A DNA stretch of 64,000 bases. Source: Nemania diffusa (taxonomy: Eukaryota > Ascomycota > Sordariomycetes > Xylariales > Xylariaceae). The DNA lies in NCBI GenBank assembly GCA_038501195.1, contig JBBPUQ010000004.1:868001-932000 (forward strand). Reading direction: 5' to 3'. How positions within the stretch are numbered: position 1 is the stretch's first letter; each line of letters starts with the position of its first letter. The notes under the pieces are model-generated. The model saw only the letters and a program-made list of their open reading frames with translations, searched no databases and was not told the DNA's origin. Made by a program: the position numbers and the translations under genes. Below are positions 35,421 to 47,778 of this stretch, in pieces.

Positions 35421-37411
35421 TCAAAATGCAGCACCGCCAAGACCTTCACCAGCAAACTTCTTGAGGCTCTGTTCAGCTAGCTCAGTGCGTAAGGCCATAA
35501 CTTTGGTCTCGCGCTCGCCTTTCTCGTATGCTGCCAGGCTCTTACGCAGTTTTTCTTCCTTGATATATTTCTCCGCGCGAAGTTTCTCTTCTTCCTCTTT
35601 GAGACGATCCATGTGAGGCTGTAGCTCCGGTAATACACCAGTCGTCAGCGGAATATGGGAGGGATCCATCTTACCACCAGGAATAAGGGGCGGCATAGAT
35701 GCCATGAGCTGCTGGGCTAGGCTAGGTCGATTGTTTTCTGCGGCTGGACCCTTGGGCGGATTGAAGGGTTTCGCCTGGGAGACGGGAGTTGACGGAACCG
35801 ACTGCGAAGCGGCACTAGCACGGGGGCCTGTAGGTATGCCATTAGAACTGGTAGTCGTAGAAGCTGAGGCGGGACCGGGGGCTGTGGGTAGATTGCGACT
35901 TTGGACAGTGTTACCCCAGGTTGACCCTCCTCGTCCGCCCCGATTGAAACCACCTCCACGAGAAGCGACAAACCCTCGAGGACCGGATGGTGGAGCATTA
36001 GCACCGCCTTCTTGTCGACTAGCGGCCGGGGATGGAGTAGGAGCAGCGGCAGCTGGTCGGGCGGGCGGACCTATCGACCCGGCAGACTGACTACCATACC
36101 CGCGGCCATCCCTGGGACCCGTGGGTGGTGCTCGCAAGGCAGCGGGGCCTCGGGGAGGAGATCGTGACGGTCGAGATGGGCCAGACTGTGGGTCCTGGGG
36201 TGTTTTCTGTGGTGTTTTCTCTCGAACACCAGCACCGCCATGTGAGGATCGAGAAACGGGACGAGCAGGAAGAGGAGTTGGAGGGCGGGAACGGTCATCT
36301 CGTCTAGGTGGCTCTGGACGCGGGGATGATCTCTGTGACGTGTCGCGCGAGGGAAGAGTAGAGTTAATAGCAGAATCTCGAGGGGGTGAAGGACGTCTAG
36401 CATAAGAGGGGCCGAAGCGATCGTCGCCACGTCGGTCGGGGGTGCGAGAGCGACCACGATACGTGCTAGCTCTAGGGACGGGAGGAGGGGAGCGACGGGG
36501 AGGAGGGCTGCGGTCTCGGGCGCGGTCTCGGTCAACGGGGGATCTGGATCGACGTCTGTATGGTAGAGTGGTCAGGGGAATGAAATTGGGGTTGCTACAT
36601 TGGGGCAAAAGGTTTAACCTTGGATCGAAGCCTCTTCTTGGAGATCGCAGGCGATCTCTATCATCCCGTCTCGGCGAGAACCTGCGCGGTGGGCTTCTCC
36701 TGGGCGGGCTACGCCTCGGAGGAGACCGCCGTGGAGGAGGCGATCTGCGAAGAGTGCGGCTTCTATCGTCTCTTCGCCAGCTATCGCCGCCCGAATCGCG
36801 CACGTCTCGTACGTCTCGCGCATCTCTCAGGTCTCTCGGGTCTCGTCTGTCTCGTGAGGGCTCTCGTCGGTAACGGTCGGTGCTGCGCGAACGGCGTCTG
36901 GGGGCGCGATCAGGAACATAACGGTCACTGTCTGGTGGCGGGCTACGAGGTCGTTCTCGCGGTGGCGGACTCCTTGCTCTACGAGGAGATCGGTTGGAAT
37001 TGTACGGTCGGTACGATTCGCCTGCGCCATATCTGGTGACTTCTCCATCGTCATATCTAGCAAAATAGCGTGCTGGTTAGTCACATATGTATCTCTCACC
37101 ATAATATGTATGCGTGTATATATATACATCGGTACATCACGCCATCAAGACCCAAGACTCAAGACTCAGGCCTCAAGATGCAAGATGCGATAGGTTGGTG
37201 TTCATACCAGCGTTCTGGTAGTTTGACACACATATATATATAGATACATGATATCGAGCAAGGCATGCATCGTTACAAATGTTATGTACGTAATATGAGT
37301 TGCGAAGAGGCGAGAATAGAACCACCAGCAGAACCATGAATGGGAGCGGAAACGGGAACAAGAACAGGAAATAGAGCCAACTTACCTACGACTTCTCGGG
37401 TCGCGATCCAT
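35421..37411 (-). CDS. Arg/Ser-rich protein with C-terminal coiled coil
   Basis: Exons 37,386-37,411, 36,619-37,056 and 35,421-36,555 encode 532 residues. The first exon (MDRDPRSR) joins in frame to RYDDGEVTRYGAGESYRPYN through a 329-nt intron. The N-terminal half is rich in RS, RD and SPPRR repeats, like splicing-associated SR or SRRM-type proteins; the middle is Pro/Gly/Ser-rich and includes an RGG-like RGGGFNRGGRGG; the last 110 residues contain a charged helix (RLKEEEEKLRAEKYIKEEKLRKSL) ending FAGEGLGGAAF. A role in nuclear RNA processing is inferred from composition only. The 63-nt intron at 36,556-36,618 is a multiple of three without stop codons, so a retained-intron isoform would add 21 residues of very different composition. 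Confidence 0.7.
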
Positions 37412-38908
37412 TTTGGTATTTGAAAGCGAGCACTATGTTGCTCTAGTTGTTGTAGGAGGGCTAGGACTATGCATGAGTTTTGTCCATGTGTAAGTAGAAG
37501 CAACCGGGAGAAGGCGAGAAAGGGTTATCGATAGCTAAGGTAGCTTCACTGCAAGCGTCCTAACAACCTAAGTATGTACCTGAGCAGCCTGCAGAGTGAG
37601 ACAGATATCCACAACGCAAAGGGATTACTGCGACGAGAGTAGGGGAAACTAAGAAAGAGAAGAAGGCAACAAGTTTATCTAGTAGTTATGATTACTAGAG
37701 ATGGGAGATGAAAGAAGAGAAACAAGATGAGGTGGAGGGGCTGATGGGACGAGGAGGTGTTGTTGCTATTGTGTGTTGCGGCCTTGAGTGTTGTTGCTTT
37801 GGGCTGTTGCAGTAGGTACTGTAACTGTAGGTACATATGTATGTAGCTTAGGTAGCATGCAGCAAGTACGTGTAAGCAGTACCTACTTTCGCTAGTACGT
37901 ACCAGGTACCAGGCCCAGCTAAAATTTTAGGCACATGCTGGGAAAGAGAAACGCGTCTAGGTGTATATAATGTAGTAGAGTAGTGGCGTTTGTGGCGAAT
38001 GCATATATAGAGACCTGGTAGGAACCTATTGTGGCGGTGCATTTCACCCTCAGGATAGGAACACACTATCTAATAGCAAGCCTAGAAATGTTCCCTAAGT
38101 TATATATCCTATCCTATCCTATTGTTGAGTTAACAGGGCACTGCTATTACGTAATCTGGGAGACTCCTCAGCACAACATTGTACCGTATTATTGACAGTA
38201 TGATGCTTCATGTAATAAATACCGTCATATGAATTTAAAATTCTCATTACTGTAGTCTGTTCTAATCAAGTGATGCTACCTTGAGAATAAGTAAACCTAC
38301 ACTCCTACGAGACTAGGCATTTTAACTTGCTATCTTCATTCTATATTGATACATTACATCTAGTAGATGTTGGCCGTAGTGTTCAAGATTTAAAGTTATC
38401 TCTACACGTATTCCTGCTCTTTTCAACTCTTATTTATAGGTCTAAGGTGTCATATACTCTGCTCTAGGTCTACTAGAAGCTCTGTAATCGCAAATAATGT
38501 TGTTGATTTAATAAAGTGGGTGTATGAAATTAGCTGTGTTCACCATATAATCTGGGCTAGTTAGTGATGAAAGGCTAGTAAAGCAAACCGCGAGAGTCAA
38601 AGGGCGTAGGGAACGAAGTAAGAACAATATACGACCTCACTCAAGCACCAAAGCCACTTTTATACCTTGCCTACGTCTCGTGTCTGAAAACAAAGGAAGG
38701 CAGAGGAATAGGGTGCATCTAACCCATCTATCAGGTCCAAATCGCCAAAGATTCCAGCCTATACATCACAATACACAGGAAACAACGAGGCGAAGGCCTG
38801 CCGCCTTATGAGCGATACAATGACCATGTATAAAATGAAGAATGTGCCTATCTAACTACGTATACGTCACAAGCAACTCCTTACCCCAACATCAGCACTG
38901 CTGAGAGA
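37412..38908. other. Intergenic, no gene recognised
   Basis: Upstream of the SR-rich gene, this stretch carries GTAGGTAC-type runs near 37,815-37,915 and a CCTAT repeat at about 38,108-38,124. From about 38,100 to 38,700 it is moderately AT-rich. The right end holds the 3' UTR of the HDAC gene. Confidence 0.45.
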
Positions 38909-41341
38909 TCATCTATCCTCCTCAGTAGTATGTCCAGTGATATCCGGGGTCAGCCGCTTCGTGATCCACTCCTGGACTTCCGTAGCATGAGCCTCCATCA
39001 TGCGGTTAAGGCCCGTCTCGGTGCTCTTCTGTACGCCTCCGAATCGCTTCTTAAGCACCTTCTTAGCTAAGTCCTCGTCGCTCCAGCAGGCATGGTCTGC
39101 TGCCACGAAGACGAGCGAGTTGTTCTTGTACCACGACGAGAGCTCGGGGTCCGTCTCCGACTTGACCGGACGGAGGTTGCCCGTTACGAAGTTCACGACT
39201 CCCGATATCCGATCCTTGCATTCTAAGTCGCACTGAGTCAGTACAGAGCCTGCTACGCTAAGCTCAAGTAATATCAAGTTTTTAACGTACCGCGGTTTGT
39301 AAGGAGGACCTTGACCCCTAGATATGCGTCCCCGACACCAAGGAGGAACAGCTCTTCCACATCGTACAGTTGAAGATAGTTATCCCATATATAGCAGACG
39401 AGCTCTTGGATCTGCTGCTGTAGGGATCTTTCTGGAGAGCGTACCATAAAGGCATCTAAATCCTCAGGATGTGTAATGTAGTGGGGGACGTTAGCATCTA
39501 CGACACCGAAGCCGTGCTCGTTTCCCCATTCCACATATGATGTGACACCGTCTAGCTATTAGCCCATAGTCAGCGCAATGTTTACTCAAATATATTAGAT
39601 TACTTTGCGGATACCTACAATGAATCCGTTGTGGGGATCAACTGTGTTGTCGATAAGATCTGGCATTGCAACCAACTGAGGGCTAGCTGTCGGTTAGTAA
39701 GGCAATAATGGAATGGGAACTGGGGAAAAAAAGAAAAGGCGGGGATCAGACTTACGGATCATGAATAATAAACAAGACCTTTCGTTTTGACTGGATATCG
39801 GGTGTAACTAGGACTTGGTTCTCAAACGACTTGAATAGGGCCTCACGTTGGATAAAGAGGGGAATCATGCCGTGCTTTTCAGACAACACTTGTCGCTGAT
39901 AGCCGCGAATGACATCGTGAAGCCGAGAGGCGTCCTTGTTTAACTGCTGCATATCGATGATACCAGGTCTCATACACTCCCAGTACGGAGCTTGGACAGC
40001 TTGCACCTTGGCCAAGACTCTCGCAGCATCCTTGCTAATGGGTGGGATCTCCATCCGCGGCGGTGGTTCTCCCATGAGTGTACGTGCGACCGCCAAGGCG
40101 GAATGTGATATCGCTTGAAGGTTATATCCACCTTCTAGACATACTGCCACTTTGCCACCAGCAAGGGACATTAGCATATGTGTCATGTGGGCATAGCAAG
40201 GGGGGGTAACAAAGCAGCCCCCTAGCTCATCGCCGTCCGCCGCATCGAAACCGGCCGAGATGATGACTAGGTCTGGGTTGAACTCTTGGGCTATTGGCAT
40301 GACGATCTTTTGGAACGCCGCCAAGTATTCGCCGTCTCCCATACCCTGTGAAGGCCATGCGATATTGACATTCTTGCCCTTACCCAAGCCATGGCCGACT
40401 TTATCTAAGTCGCCATCGGGTATCATTGGGTTGTCCGGTTTGCCCGGGTAGAAATCACCATTGGCATAGACGTGAAGAGAGATATAGAGAACGTTTGGAT
40501 CATCGTAGAACATGTTCTGAACTCCGTTTCCATGATGCACGTCCCAATCTAGAACCAAGACCTTGCGGCAAGTTTCGGGGTATTCGTTTTGGCAGACTTT
40601 AGCCCCAATGGGAACGTTATTAAAAAGACAGAAGCCCATTGCTGAATCATATTCGGCATGATGTCCCGGCGGCCGAATAACAGCAAAAGCGTTTTTGACA
40701 TTACCAGCAACTACGTTCTTGCAGGTTTCGATGCAACCTCCGGCGGAGAGGAGAGCTGCTTCGTACGACATGCCGCCGACATAGAGCGAAGCTCTACCCT
40801 GATCTAATGTCATACTCAAAGCCCGGAGATCCCTAGTCGACATATGAGAGAGGCCCTCGACCCAATCATAGTGCCCTGGCGTGTGAACAGTACATATTTC
40901 TTGTTTCGTAGCTTCTCTAGCCGGTATCCGCCACATATATTTGGTCGGTGTTTCTCTCAAGATATCAAGAAGCTCCGAGTCGGGACCAGTGTAGACGAGC
41001 CCAGCCTTTTTGAACATCTTCATAATCTCCTCTATCCTCCTGGGGTCTTCTGGATGATGAGGGGTTGGGCCAAAATCAGCATTGGCATGAAGTTTCATCC
41101 TGTCATCGTAGCAGCATCCTGTCGGAAGCAGACCTCTCCTTCGCATGGATTTGATGAATTCGTCGCTATTAGCAGAGGCCTCGCCATCTCCCATAGCTCC
41201 ATCTATGTTATCCACGACGGAGGCTTGTCCCTCGTCATCACCCAAGGTAGGCGGACGATGAGCGCCACCAGTGCCGTTAGGAGGTGCATCTGCCATAGAA
41301 TGGTCTTCGATTTCCATGGGGTCTGCACCAGTGGGAGGCAT
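38909..41341 (-). CDS. Class II histone deacetylase (HDA1/Clr3 type) with Arb2 domain
   Basis: Exons 39,756-41,341, 39,619-39,682, 39,291-39,555 and 38,909-39,222 encode 742 residues. An acidic N-terminal leader precedes the catalytic domain, which carries RPPGHHAEYDSAMGFCLFNN (catalytic His pair), LDWDVHHGNGVQ (zinc-ligand Asp and His), SLHVYANGDFYPG and SAGFDAADGDELGG (second zinc-ligand Asp), and CLEGGYNL near the end. The C-terminal exons encode an Arb2-like domain (YVEWGNEHGFGVVDANVP, FLLGVGDAYLGVKVLL, GVVNFVTGNLRPV). Fungal HDA1/Clr3 enzymes deacetylate H3, notably K14 and K18, and act in heterochromatic silencing. All active-site residues are present. The exon 2/3 junction can be drawn two ways four bases apart with equal frame. 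Confidence 0.93.
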
Positions 41342-43105
41342 GATGATACCTTCTGAGGGCTATGATGGTAATTGAGAGGAGGAGCGCCTTATATTAGACA
41401 GCTGGTGGAAACTGCAGAAGAGTAATGATAGGATATTATGCTGTACGTTGACAAGGGCAAGCTGAGCAGGATGCCAGGATGCCGGTGCCCGAAGACCGCA
41501 GAACTAACAAGGATTAGTAAATATATTCCTGAGGCATGCGCGCCAGTAGTAGAATGCAACAGGTTATAAATACAGAGCGGAAAACCCCAGACTTTTCTCA
41601 CTCTCACTGGCTGACTCATGAGCATCTCAGCAAACGTGGCGTATCCTAGGAACTCGAGATTGTTCTGTTGTACTGTATGCGAGCGGAACGAACAGACTGA
41701 ATTACAGCATGATGAGAGCACACTTACAGAAAGGAAGAATTGAAAACCGAATACCAAAAACCATATAGCTATGGTAAGTTTTGGGGCAGAGAAGGCTGTC
41801 GTGTTGTAACAAGGAGAGGTCGTTGTAGATGATATCGCATACTTACACCCGGTGAGTAGGTATCTATCTACAAGGGGCTCACCCACAGGCCTCGGGCGAA
41901 TCGATTGCGTGTGACCCGAATTCTAATTCTATAACGCCAATAATGGCATGCGGCTAACAACAACACGGCGTGGTGACGGCGGGCGGGCGCGATGTGAAGT
42001 TGCCGGCGTGCTGCCGCGGACGAAAATGATAAACAAGTGGTGTGGTTGCGGTGGTGTGGTGGTGTAGGTAGTATCATAGCGTGTAACTGGAAATGGGGCG
42101 TGAGAGGAAAAAGGCTGCACTCGAGCCGCCCAGAAGGCCTTGTGGTTGGTCAGTTACAGCCTACAGGTAGGTCGTATTAGGGAGTCAGAGCGCGATAAAT
42201 GCCGCTAAGATTATCTTCTACCAGCCACCTCCAGACAGGTATACTTAGGTATCTAGCAACCAAACCTAGAAATACAATAGTAGTCTACAAATACGATTAT
42301 TTTCTATCTATATATAATAAAAAAGTCTAGAAAGAACGTAATTATAAAACCAAGCCAGGGTTTAATGGCCAAGAGATAACAACAAAGGGTAGCAAGGGTA
42401 GCATGTATACAAGTAGAGAGTATGTAACTTTAGTTGCTAATTGTAGGAAAACTCAGTCTAAGACAGGCAGAAATCGTCACACGTCACAATAGTCATCAGA
42501 TTCGTATTTTTTATGATACCAGAGCGCTACTGGAGGCGGATAGAGAAAGTTCAGGTCAAGTGAAGCGAATCTTATTAAAACAACACACTGCAAGAATCTA
42601 TCGATTACAGCATAACCACCAGCCTAGAGCCGAGAAGTGTCTGTTGAGAGATGATCCTCACCTATCTACTAATACAGAATTCTAGAGACATAGCCCACTG
42701 TTCTACAACAGTAAATGGGTCTTGCGTTGAAGAGCTGCGACAAATATATCGCAAAGTCGTTGACTTCACAGTATCGCAGCTTACCACTTGGATAACGCCG
42801 TTATCAACATTATGATACCAGGAAACTAACACGTAGTTCCCGAGAAGTTGGTTCTTGAAAACAGTATCGTGCATAGGTTTGACAGCGGCCAAACAGACCG
42901 AGGGCGGAGCGAATCGAATAAGAAAATGGAAATGGCATGGGAAAATGATGACTCGAACATCTGCAATTGATGAGCACTGGGAAGGTGGGAACGAACGCCT
43001 GGTCGACGCATTGACCGCGAGGTGCACATCTGCTCAGCTAGTCAAAGTAGACCACTGAACATGTAATCAATCGAACAGCCTTCTTCGAGCACGCCACGAG
43101 TGCTT
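41342..43105. other. Intergenic, promoter and leader of HDAC gene
   Basis: The first few hundred bases upstream of the HDAC start are probably its promoter and leader; a minus-strand ORF there (41,389-41,886) reads like pyrimidine-rich leader rather than protein. The remainder has only short ORFs with no recognisable content. Confidence 0.45.
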
Positions 43106-44374
43106 CTAGTACCCGTCACCACGGTCAGTTCCATCATCACCGCGGGGGACGCGACTGGTGAGCTCAAGCGGCTGCTCTGCTAGTTGCTCCTGGGTGATGG
43201 GTGGGAATCCCGTTAACCAGGCGTCATGGTTCCAGACCTCACACTCGGCAGTGCTAGCTCTGTCTTCAGCGATGATCCCCATTGGCGGGAAAGTCTTGGG
43301 CCGATCCGAATCCAATATCGCTCTCTCCTCAAGCACCGTCGCAATAGACATAGATAGTGTCTCGCGATCGAAAAGGAGATCGGAAGTACTGTTCGTGATT
43401 GACATAATCAGATATTCCTTGCTATACCGATAGCAATGCTCCAAGAAGTACTTGAGTAGGTCTGGCGCAAGCTTCATATAGGTGTTCACGATGGCCGGAT
43501 GGCGCTCACCGTTCTTGCCCCAGGGAATAAGTTCAATGACCGAACCAGTCTATTAGAATCATTAGTAGGCTGTAATTATCCTTAGTTTAAGAGCGCCCTA
43601 TGTATCACTTACACCGCGGTGGACTTTACCCGGAGACGAACAGAGGTCCTTGCTAACAGTCTCATATATTATGCTTAGCAAGTCATCCAACTCATGGACT
43701 TCTTGTGTTGTGAGGATTCTCGTATGATGGAGCCGAACATCTTTGTCAAACTTCTTAGGTACGTGAGTATTGCGCCAGTATTTGCCGTGGAAGTAGTGGC
43801 TATAAAGCCACCAGCGGACGATGGCCTTGCGAAGACGGCTCTCTTCATCTGCCCTTAGACATCGTCGGTCTTCGGGGTGATCTCTCCAGCGTAAACGGGG
43901 GTAAACCTCGACCCACCAATCAACCACCTTGACCAGCTGAGCTACTCCCATTAAATCATGGACGTCCATCTTGATCTTCTCTGGACAAACTATTTTGCCG
44001 TTCTTCCAGGCCACAGGACTGCGGATGAGAAAAATCTTATCCTCAGGTGCACTGTCAGGATTGAAACTGAAAGTGACAGTCAGAGGGTGCAGCATTCTCT
44101 CCGGAAGGAAATCATCCTTGTTGGCCCTGTATAGCTGCAAGAGAAGCTCCAACTCTGGGCGATTGCGAAGAATTTTCAGTAGAATTTGGGCTCGTTGGCT
44201 GGTATAAATTTGATTAAAGCGTTTATTAACCTGGCCAAAGTTAGTTAGGTCCGCGGGTCCCATAATCTCCATGATCTCGAGAATAAGCTCTGTTGGAGCG
44301 GTCTCAATGGGGGATTTCGAGGCTTGAGTAGCCCGAACACGGCGCTGAACGCGCGTAGAGAGCTTCTGCTTCAT
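43106..44374 (-). CDS. F-box domain protein
   Basis: Exons 43,613-44,374 and 43,106-43,549, joined over a 63-nt GTAAGT intron with a CTAAT branch site, encode 401 residues. Residues about 22-65 (IETAPTELILEIMEIMGPADLTNFGQVNKRFNQIYTSQ) fit an F-box, which in this family binds Skp1 in SCF ubiquitin ligases. The remainder, with a WWVEVYPRLRWRDHPEDRRC segment and many aromatic residues, shows no recognised substrate-binding repeats; such proteins are abundant and variable in filamentous fungi. The start is the first ATG in frame (MKQKLS); the 17 codons upstream lack an ATG. The substrate is unknown. Confidence 0.78.
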
Positions 44375-46337
44375 TTTCGAAATGATCTCGGCTGTGATGA
44401 GTGTTGGTATTGCATGAGTTGGCAAGGGTTTCTAGAAGCTTCGTGAAGTGAGGGCTGATGTGCTTTCGGAAGTACCTGACCGCTGAAACAGTGTGTTCTT
44501 GGGAAAGGTTTCGATATTGTACTCTGAATCAGGCAAACAGTCTGCTTCGTAGCTTTAGAGCGATGGGGGTAAGGAGATCTGTGTGAGCTTTTCTGTAGAT
44601 GTAGGATGCTTGTATATGGTGGGAACCAAGGGCAATGGATGAAAAGGTGCTGAGGGAAGAGGAAAGCTAGAATATTCTAATCCTTTTCAGGGTCTGTATC
44701 TGTTGATGCGAAGCTTGGAAATTCTGCTCTTGCTTGAGAATTGACTGTGCTCACCCACAAGCTAGGTGTGGCAAGAGAAATGTTTCCTAAATAGGTTTAT
44801 ATAAACAAAAGAACAGTCTAAGTAGCTTTAAGCCGATGCCTAGAGAGATCGCCGTAGTTACAAGATCATAAAGCTGTGGCCCGCGGCTGGGAATGCGGCT
44901 GGTAAGGAAGTACTGAAGTACCTCGGGGACTACAATGACTGAATTGCCTTTCTGAGGATCGAGGATCTCTCCCAGGAGATGTTGGTTAGACCGTGAATAA
45001 ACGATTGGACCATGCAGAGCTATGGTATTCCGTTTCAAGACTAGATAGTTGTCCTTAGTTAGGCTAAGTCTGTCAAAGATCAAGCTCAATTGTAGTGGTA
45101 AAGATATTCCTCTAAGTTAACAGTTAGTAGAGTCGGCATTCAAGCGTCTTGCAGGACACTTACTAAGAACAATCCTATGAATATAAGTTGCGTATGCGTT
45201 TATTGAACTCGAACTCTTCTTTGTTATACGAATGCCCCACACTAGCATTCTCACTCCTAATATCGAGACTAGGATGTTTGGGACCTTGGGAAACTTTCCT
45301 TTCCTCTTGATATCGCTGCGGAATTCGAATAGTACTCCTAACCAAGTCACTCTAACCACCTTTGACCTCTTCTTCACACCAATTTTCTCACCTCCACAGC
45401 TTGTGGTGTTGAGCACCTCGGTCAATCAGACACCAGGCTAGACAGCTCCCACGGGGCTGTTGCGTGCCTAGTACCCTTGATTGGTCCAAGGGCAGAGGAT
45501 CACGCGGCTCAATCCACGACAACCCCTCCTTTGGGGCTATACTGTAAAATGAAGGTGCACGAAACCATCGTGTACCGTTGAAAAGGCTCTGCCAAACGGG
45601 CAGGAGCGTTATGTGGTTGTGTCATGATTGCTTGGGTTGAGAGAAGAGTAGGTAGACAAGTGACGCGCCTGAGTCACGTCAGTTTAAATTGAAGCTATGA
45701 TGACAAGGGTTGGCCTGGGCTGGAGACGGTCCGTGCGGCCCTGAACTGGTGGAGGCTAAAATGACGTCGGGCTCCGGAGAAATCTTTCTCCTAGCGATAA
45801 GCCCCTTTTCCAATTAAGGTACTTCAGCCTTCGGTGATAGGCTGGGAGATAATACACTAGGTACCTAGGTAGGTACCTAACATAGGTATGTCCAGGCCGC
45901 TGATTGTAACGGTAGCAGTACTTATAATTGAGCCATGGGCTTCTAATACGGGAAGAAACGATATCGGCCTGGAAAGAAAGCAGTTCATATGACCAGAAAG
46001 CACAACAAATGACGGCTTTTAAAATAATTACAACGTAATCCCCGAGCGAACAGGACTGAGGGTTCCTCGTCGAGGCTAGTAATAGATAGATCCTTTAATT
46101 CCCGGAAAAGTTGAAATGGATGGCAGTGTCATATCTACCTAAGGCCTCATTCTCACGTTAATAGTAGCTCATCAACAGAAAAGCGGAGAAAGGGAGCCAA
46201 ATTCTTGATCGTCTTCTTAGAGCATATTTGTTGTATATGCAATCCCCAAGGAACGTAAAATTAGCCCGGACAGGCATTATAGATTACCATACAAAACGCC
46301 AGAACGCCGGCCCATTGCCCGAACAGAAAGCAATTAC
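44375..46337. other. Intergenic with weak ORFs
   Basis: Minus-strand ORFs at 44,787-45,089 and 45,117-45,425 are the longest content. An intron-like GTAAGT...TACTAAC...TTAG lies between them (45,113-45,164), but joining them does not keep frame, so I make no gene call. GGTACCTAGGTAGGTACC near 45,861 is a near-palindromic TAGG/CCTA run. Confidence 0.4.
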
Positions 46338-47778
46338 TCAAGCGAAGAGTTCCCTGGAGTCCAGCTGATCTACCGGTTTTTGATCGCCATCGCTCCGCAA
46401 GCCCAGATTTCCCATTTTTGACAGCCTGTTCATATTCTGCTCCGCCCGAGAATTGTTCTTTGCCGCACTCTTCCGCCTTAGATCCGATCGGACCTGATTT
46501 GGAGAGACGAAATGCTTATTCTCATAAAGCAGAGCACCGCCAAAGGAGCCTTCTTGGATTATGATCGGCTGCAGCACACATCTCGGTCCTATTTCGAGAA
46601 GGGAGATATTGAGTTCCTTGTCCTTATCTGCTTGGCGTGATTTTCGCTTCTTCCCCTCCTCCACGGCTTCCTCTCCCTCGGCGCCATCCTTCTTCGAAGG
46701 TTCGGTTTCCTGGATCTGATACACTCTCATAAAAATACGTCCATCGGCCACCGAGAAGGACAAAACGTGGTCAATAAAAGGCTTAGATCGCTTCTGGAGA
46801 GGCGGGACGCCCATACTCTGTAGGAACAGTTGTTTAATGACCTGCAAATGTGGCTCTGTGTCGAAGGTTTTATCAAAAGATAGAATCGGCCTGCTCCCTT
46901 TCAAGCAGTTTCCTGAAAAGGCTAGCTCCTCCATTGTATGGATATTGCTAACGAGGAACTGGACATCAGATTAGACATATATATATTGAGTCAACAGTGG
47001 AGGGGTGGCTGAATAACCTTGCATGTAGGACCATTAGGGGCCTTCGACAACTGTTGCAGTGTACGTTAGTATACAGCTACTTCTATATCCCTTTCCATTA
47101 AAGGGTATTTTCAGACGAGTCGGACGAACCCAAAGATATAGATCTATCTCACGCAGCAGGGGTCAGTAATTGCTAATTAGGAAACACTCCTAAAAAGAGG
47201 ATCGGTACCAACCTTGGCCTTTGCGGGCTTCAAAGAAGCAAATACTGTTGAGAGAGTTAATACATGCCTATGAGACGACACGGCTCTTCCACTACATAGA
47301 TAAGAAGGAGGTAGAATATAATTTCAGCACTCACTTGTTGCAATTGTACAATTCCTACCGACTATTAGCGCGAAATTCGCCCCGAGAAGTACAGCGGTAA
47401 ACTTACAGCCAGCTCATTCAGCTCTCCTAGCCTCTTCTTCTGGTCATACTTGGCGTCTACGCGGCCATGCGGCATCTGGCTTGTGTTAGCACATGTCGGC
47501 TAGGTATTCGATACTTTAGAAGCGGAGGCGGGACATACCATGCTAGCCAGATCCTTGAGAAGATGACGATGGCTATATCGCGTATATGACCTTAGTAAAT
47601 AATGATCTCATTACGGCACATACGAGACGCAATAGAGAGGGCCATACCGATAAGTCACACCTCGGGAAGATAGGATCAACACTCGTTGCTTGTTTCGCTT
47701 GACCGCGGCATTGGCGGCAGACGCATCGTCGGCTTTGTCGTTCACCGACTTAGCGAGTGCCTTATAAACAGCCGCCAT
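46338..47778 (-). CDS. BRX1: Ribosome biogenesis protein BRX1 (Brix domain)
   Basis: Eight exons (47,648-47,778; 47,539-47,572; 47,407-47,475; 47,335-47,354; 47,213-47,244; 47,130-47,143; 47,018-47,050; 46,338-46,958) give 317 residues in one frame. The assembled protein reads KQRVLILSSRGVTYRHRHLLKDLASM, then MPHGRVDAKYD, ELYNCN, ICFFEARKGQDLYLWLSKAPNGPTCK and IHTMEELAFSGNCLKGSRPILSFDK, which is unmistakably Brx1. Brx1 belongs to the Imp4/Brix superfamily and works in the nucleolus in early 60S subunit assembly, with Ebp2. The C-terminal exon has an acidic/lysine-rich insert (EEAVEEGKKRKSRQADKDKE) within the Brix fold. Exons of 20, 32, 14 and 33 nt are unusually small. Every junction uses GT-AG, and length fits the family. 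Confidence 0.93.

Noticed and set aside
41389..41886. 165-codon minus-strand ORF upstream of HDA1
   Set aside because: Start is not convincing, composition is leader-like, and it lies where the HDA1 5' UTR and promoter are expected.
44787..45425. Two minus-strand ORFs separated by an intron-like segment with a TACTAAC branch site
   Set aside because: Splicing at 45,113-45,164 does not connect the two frames (it leads to an early stop), and neither peptide is recognisable.
45430..45545. Possible tRNA-like GC-rich stem region
   Set aside because: No cloverleaf or GTTCRANNC box could be assembled.
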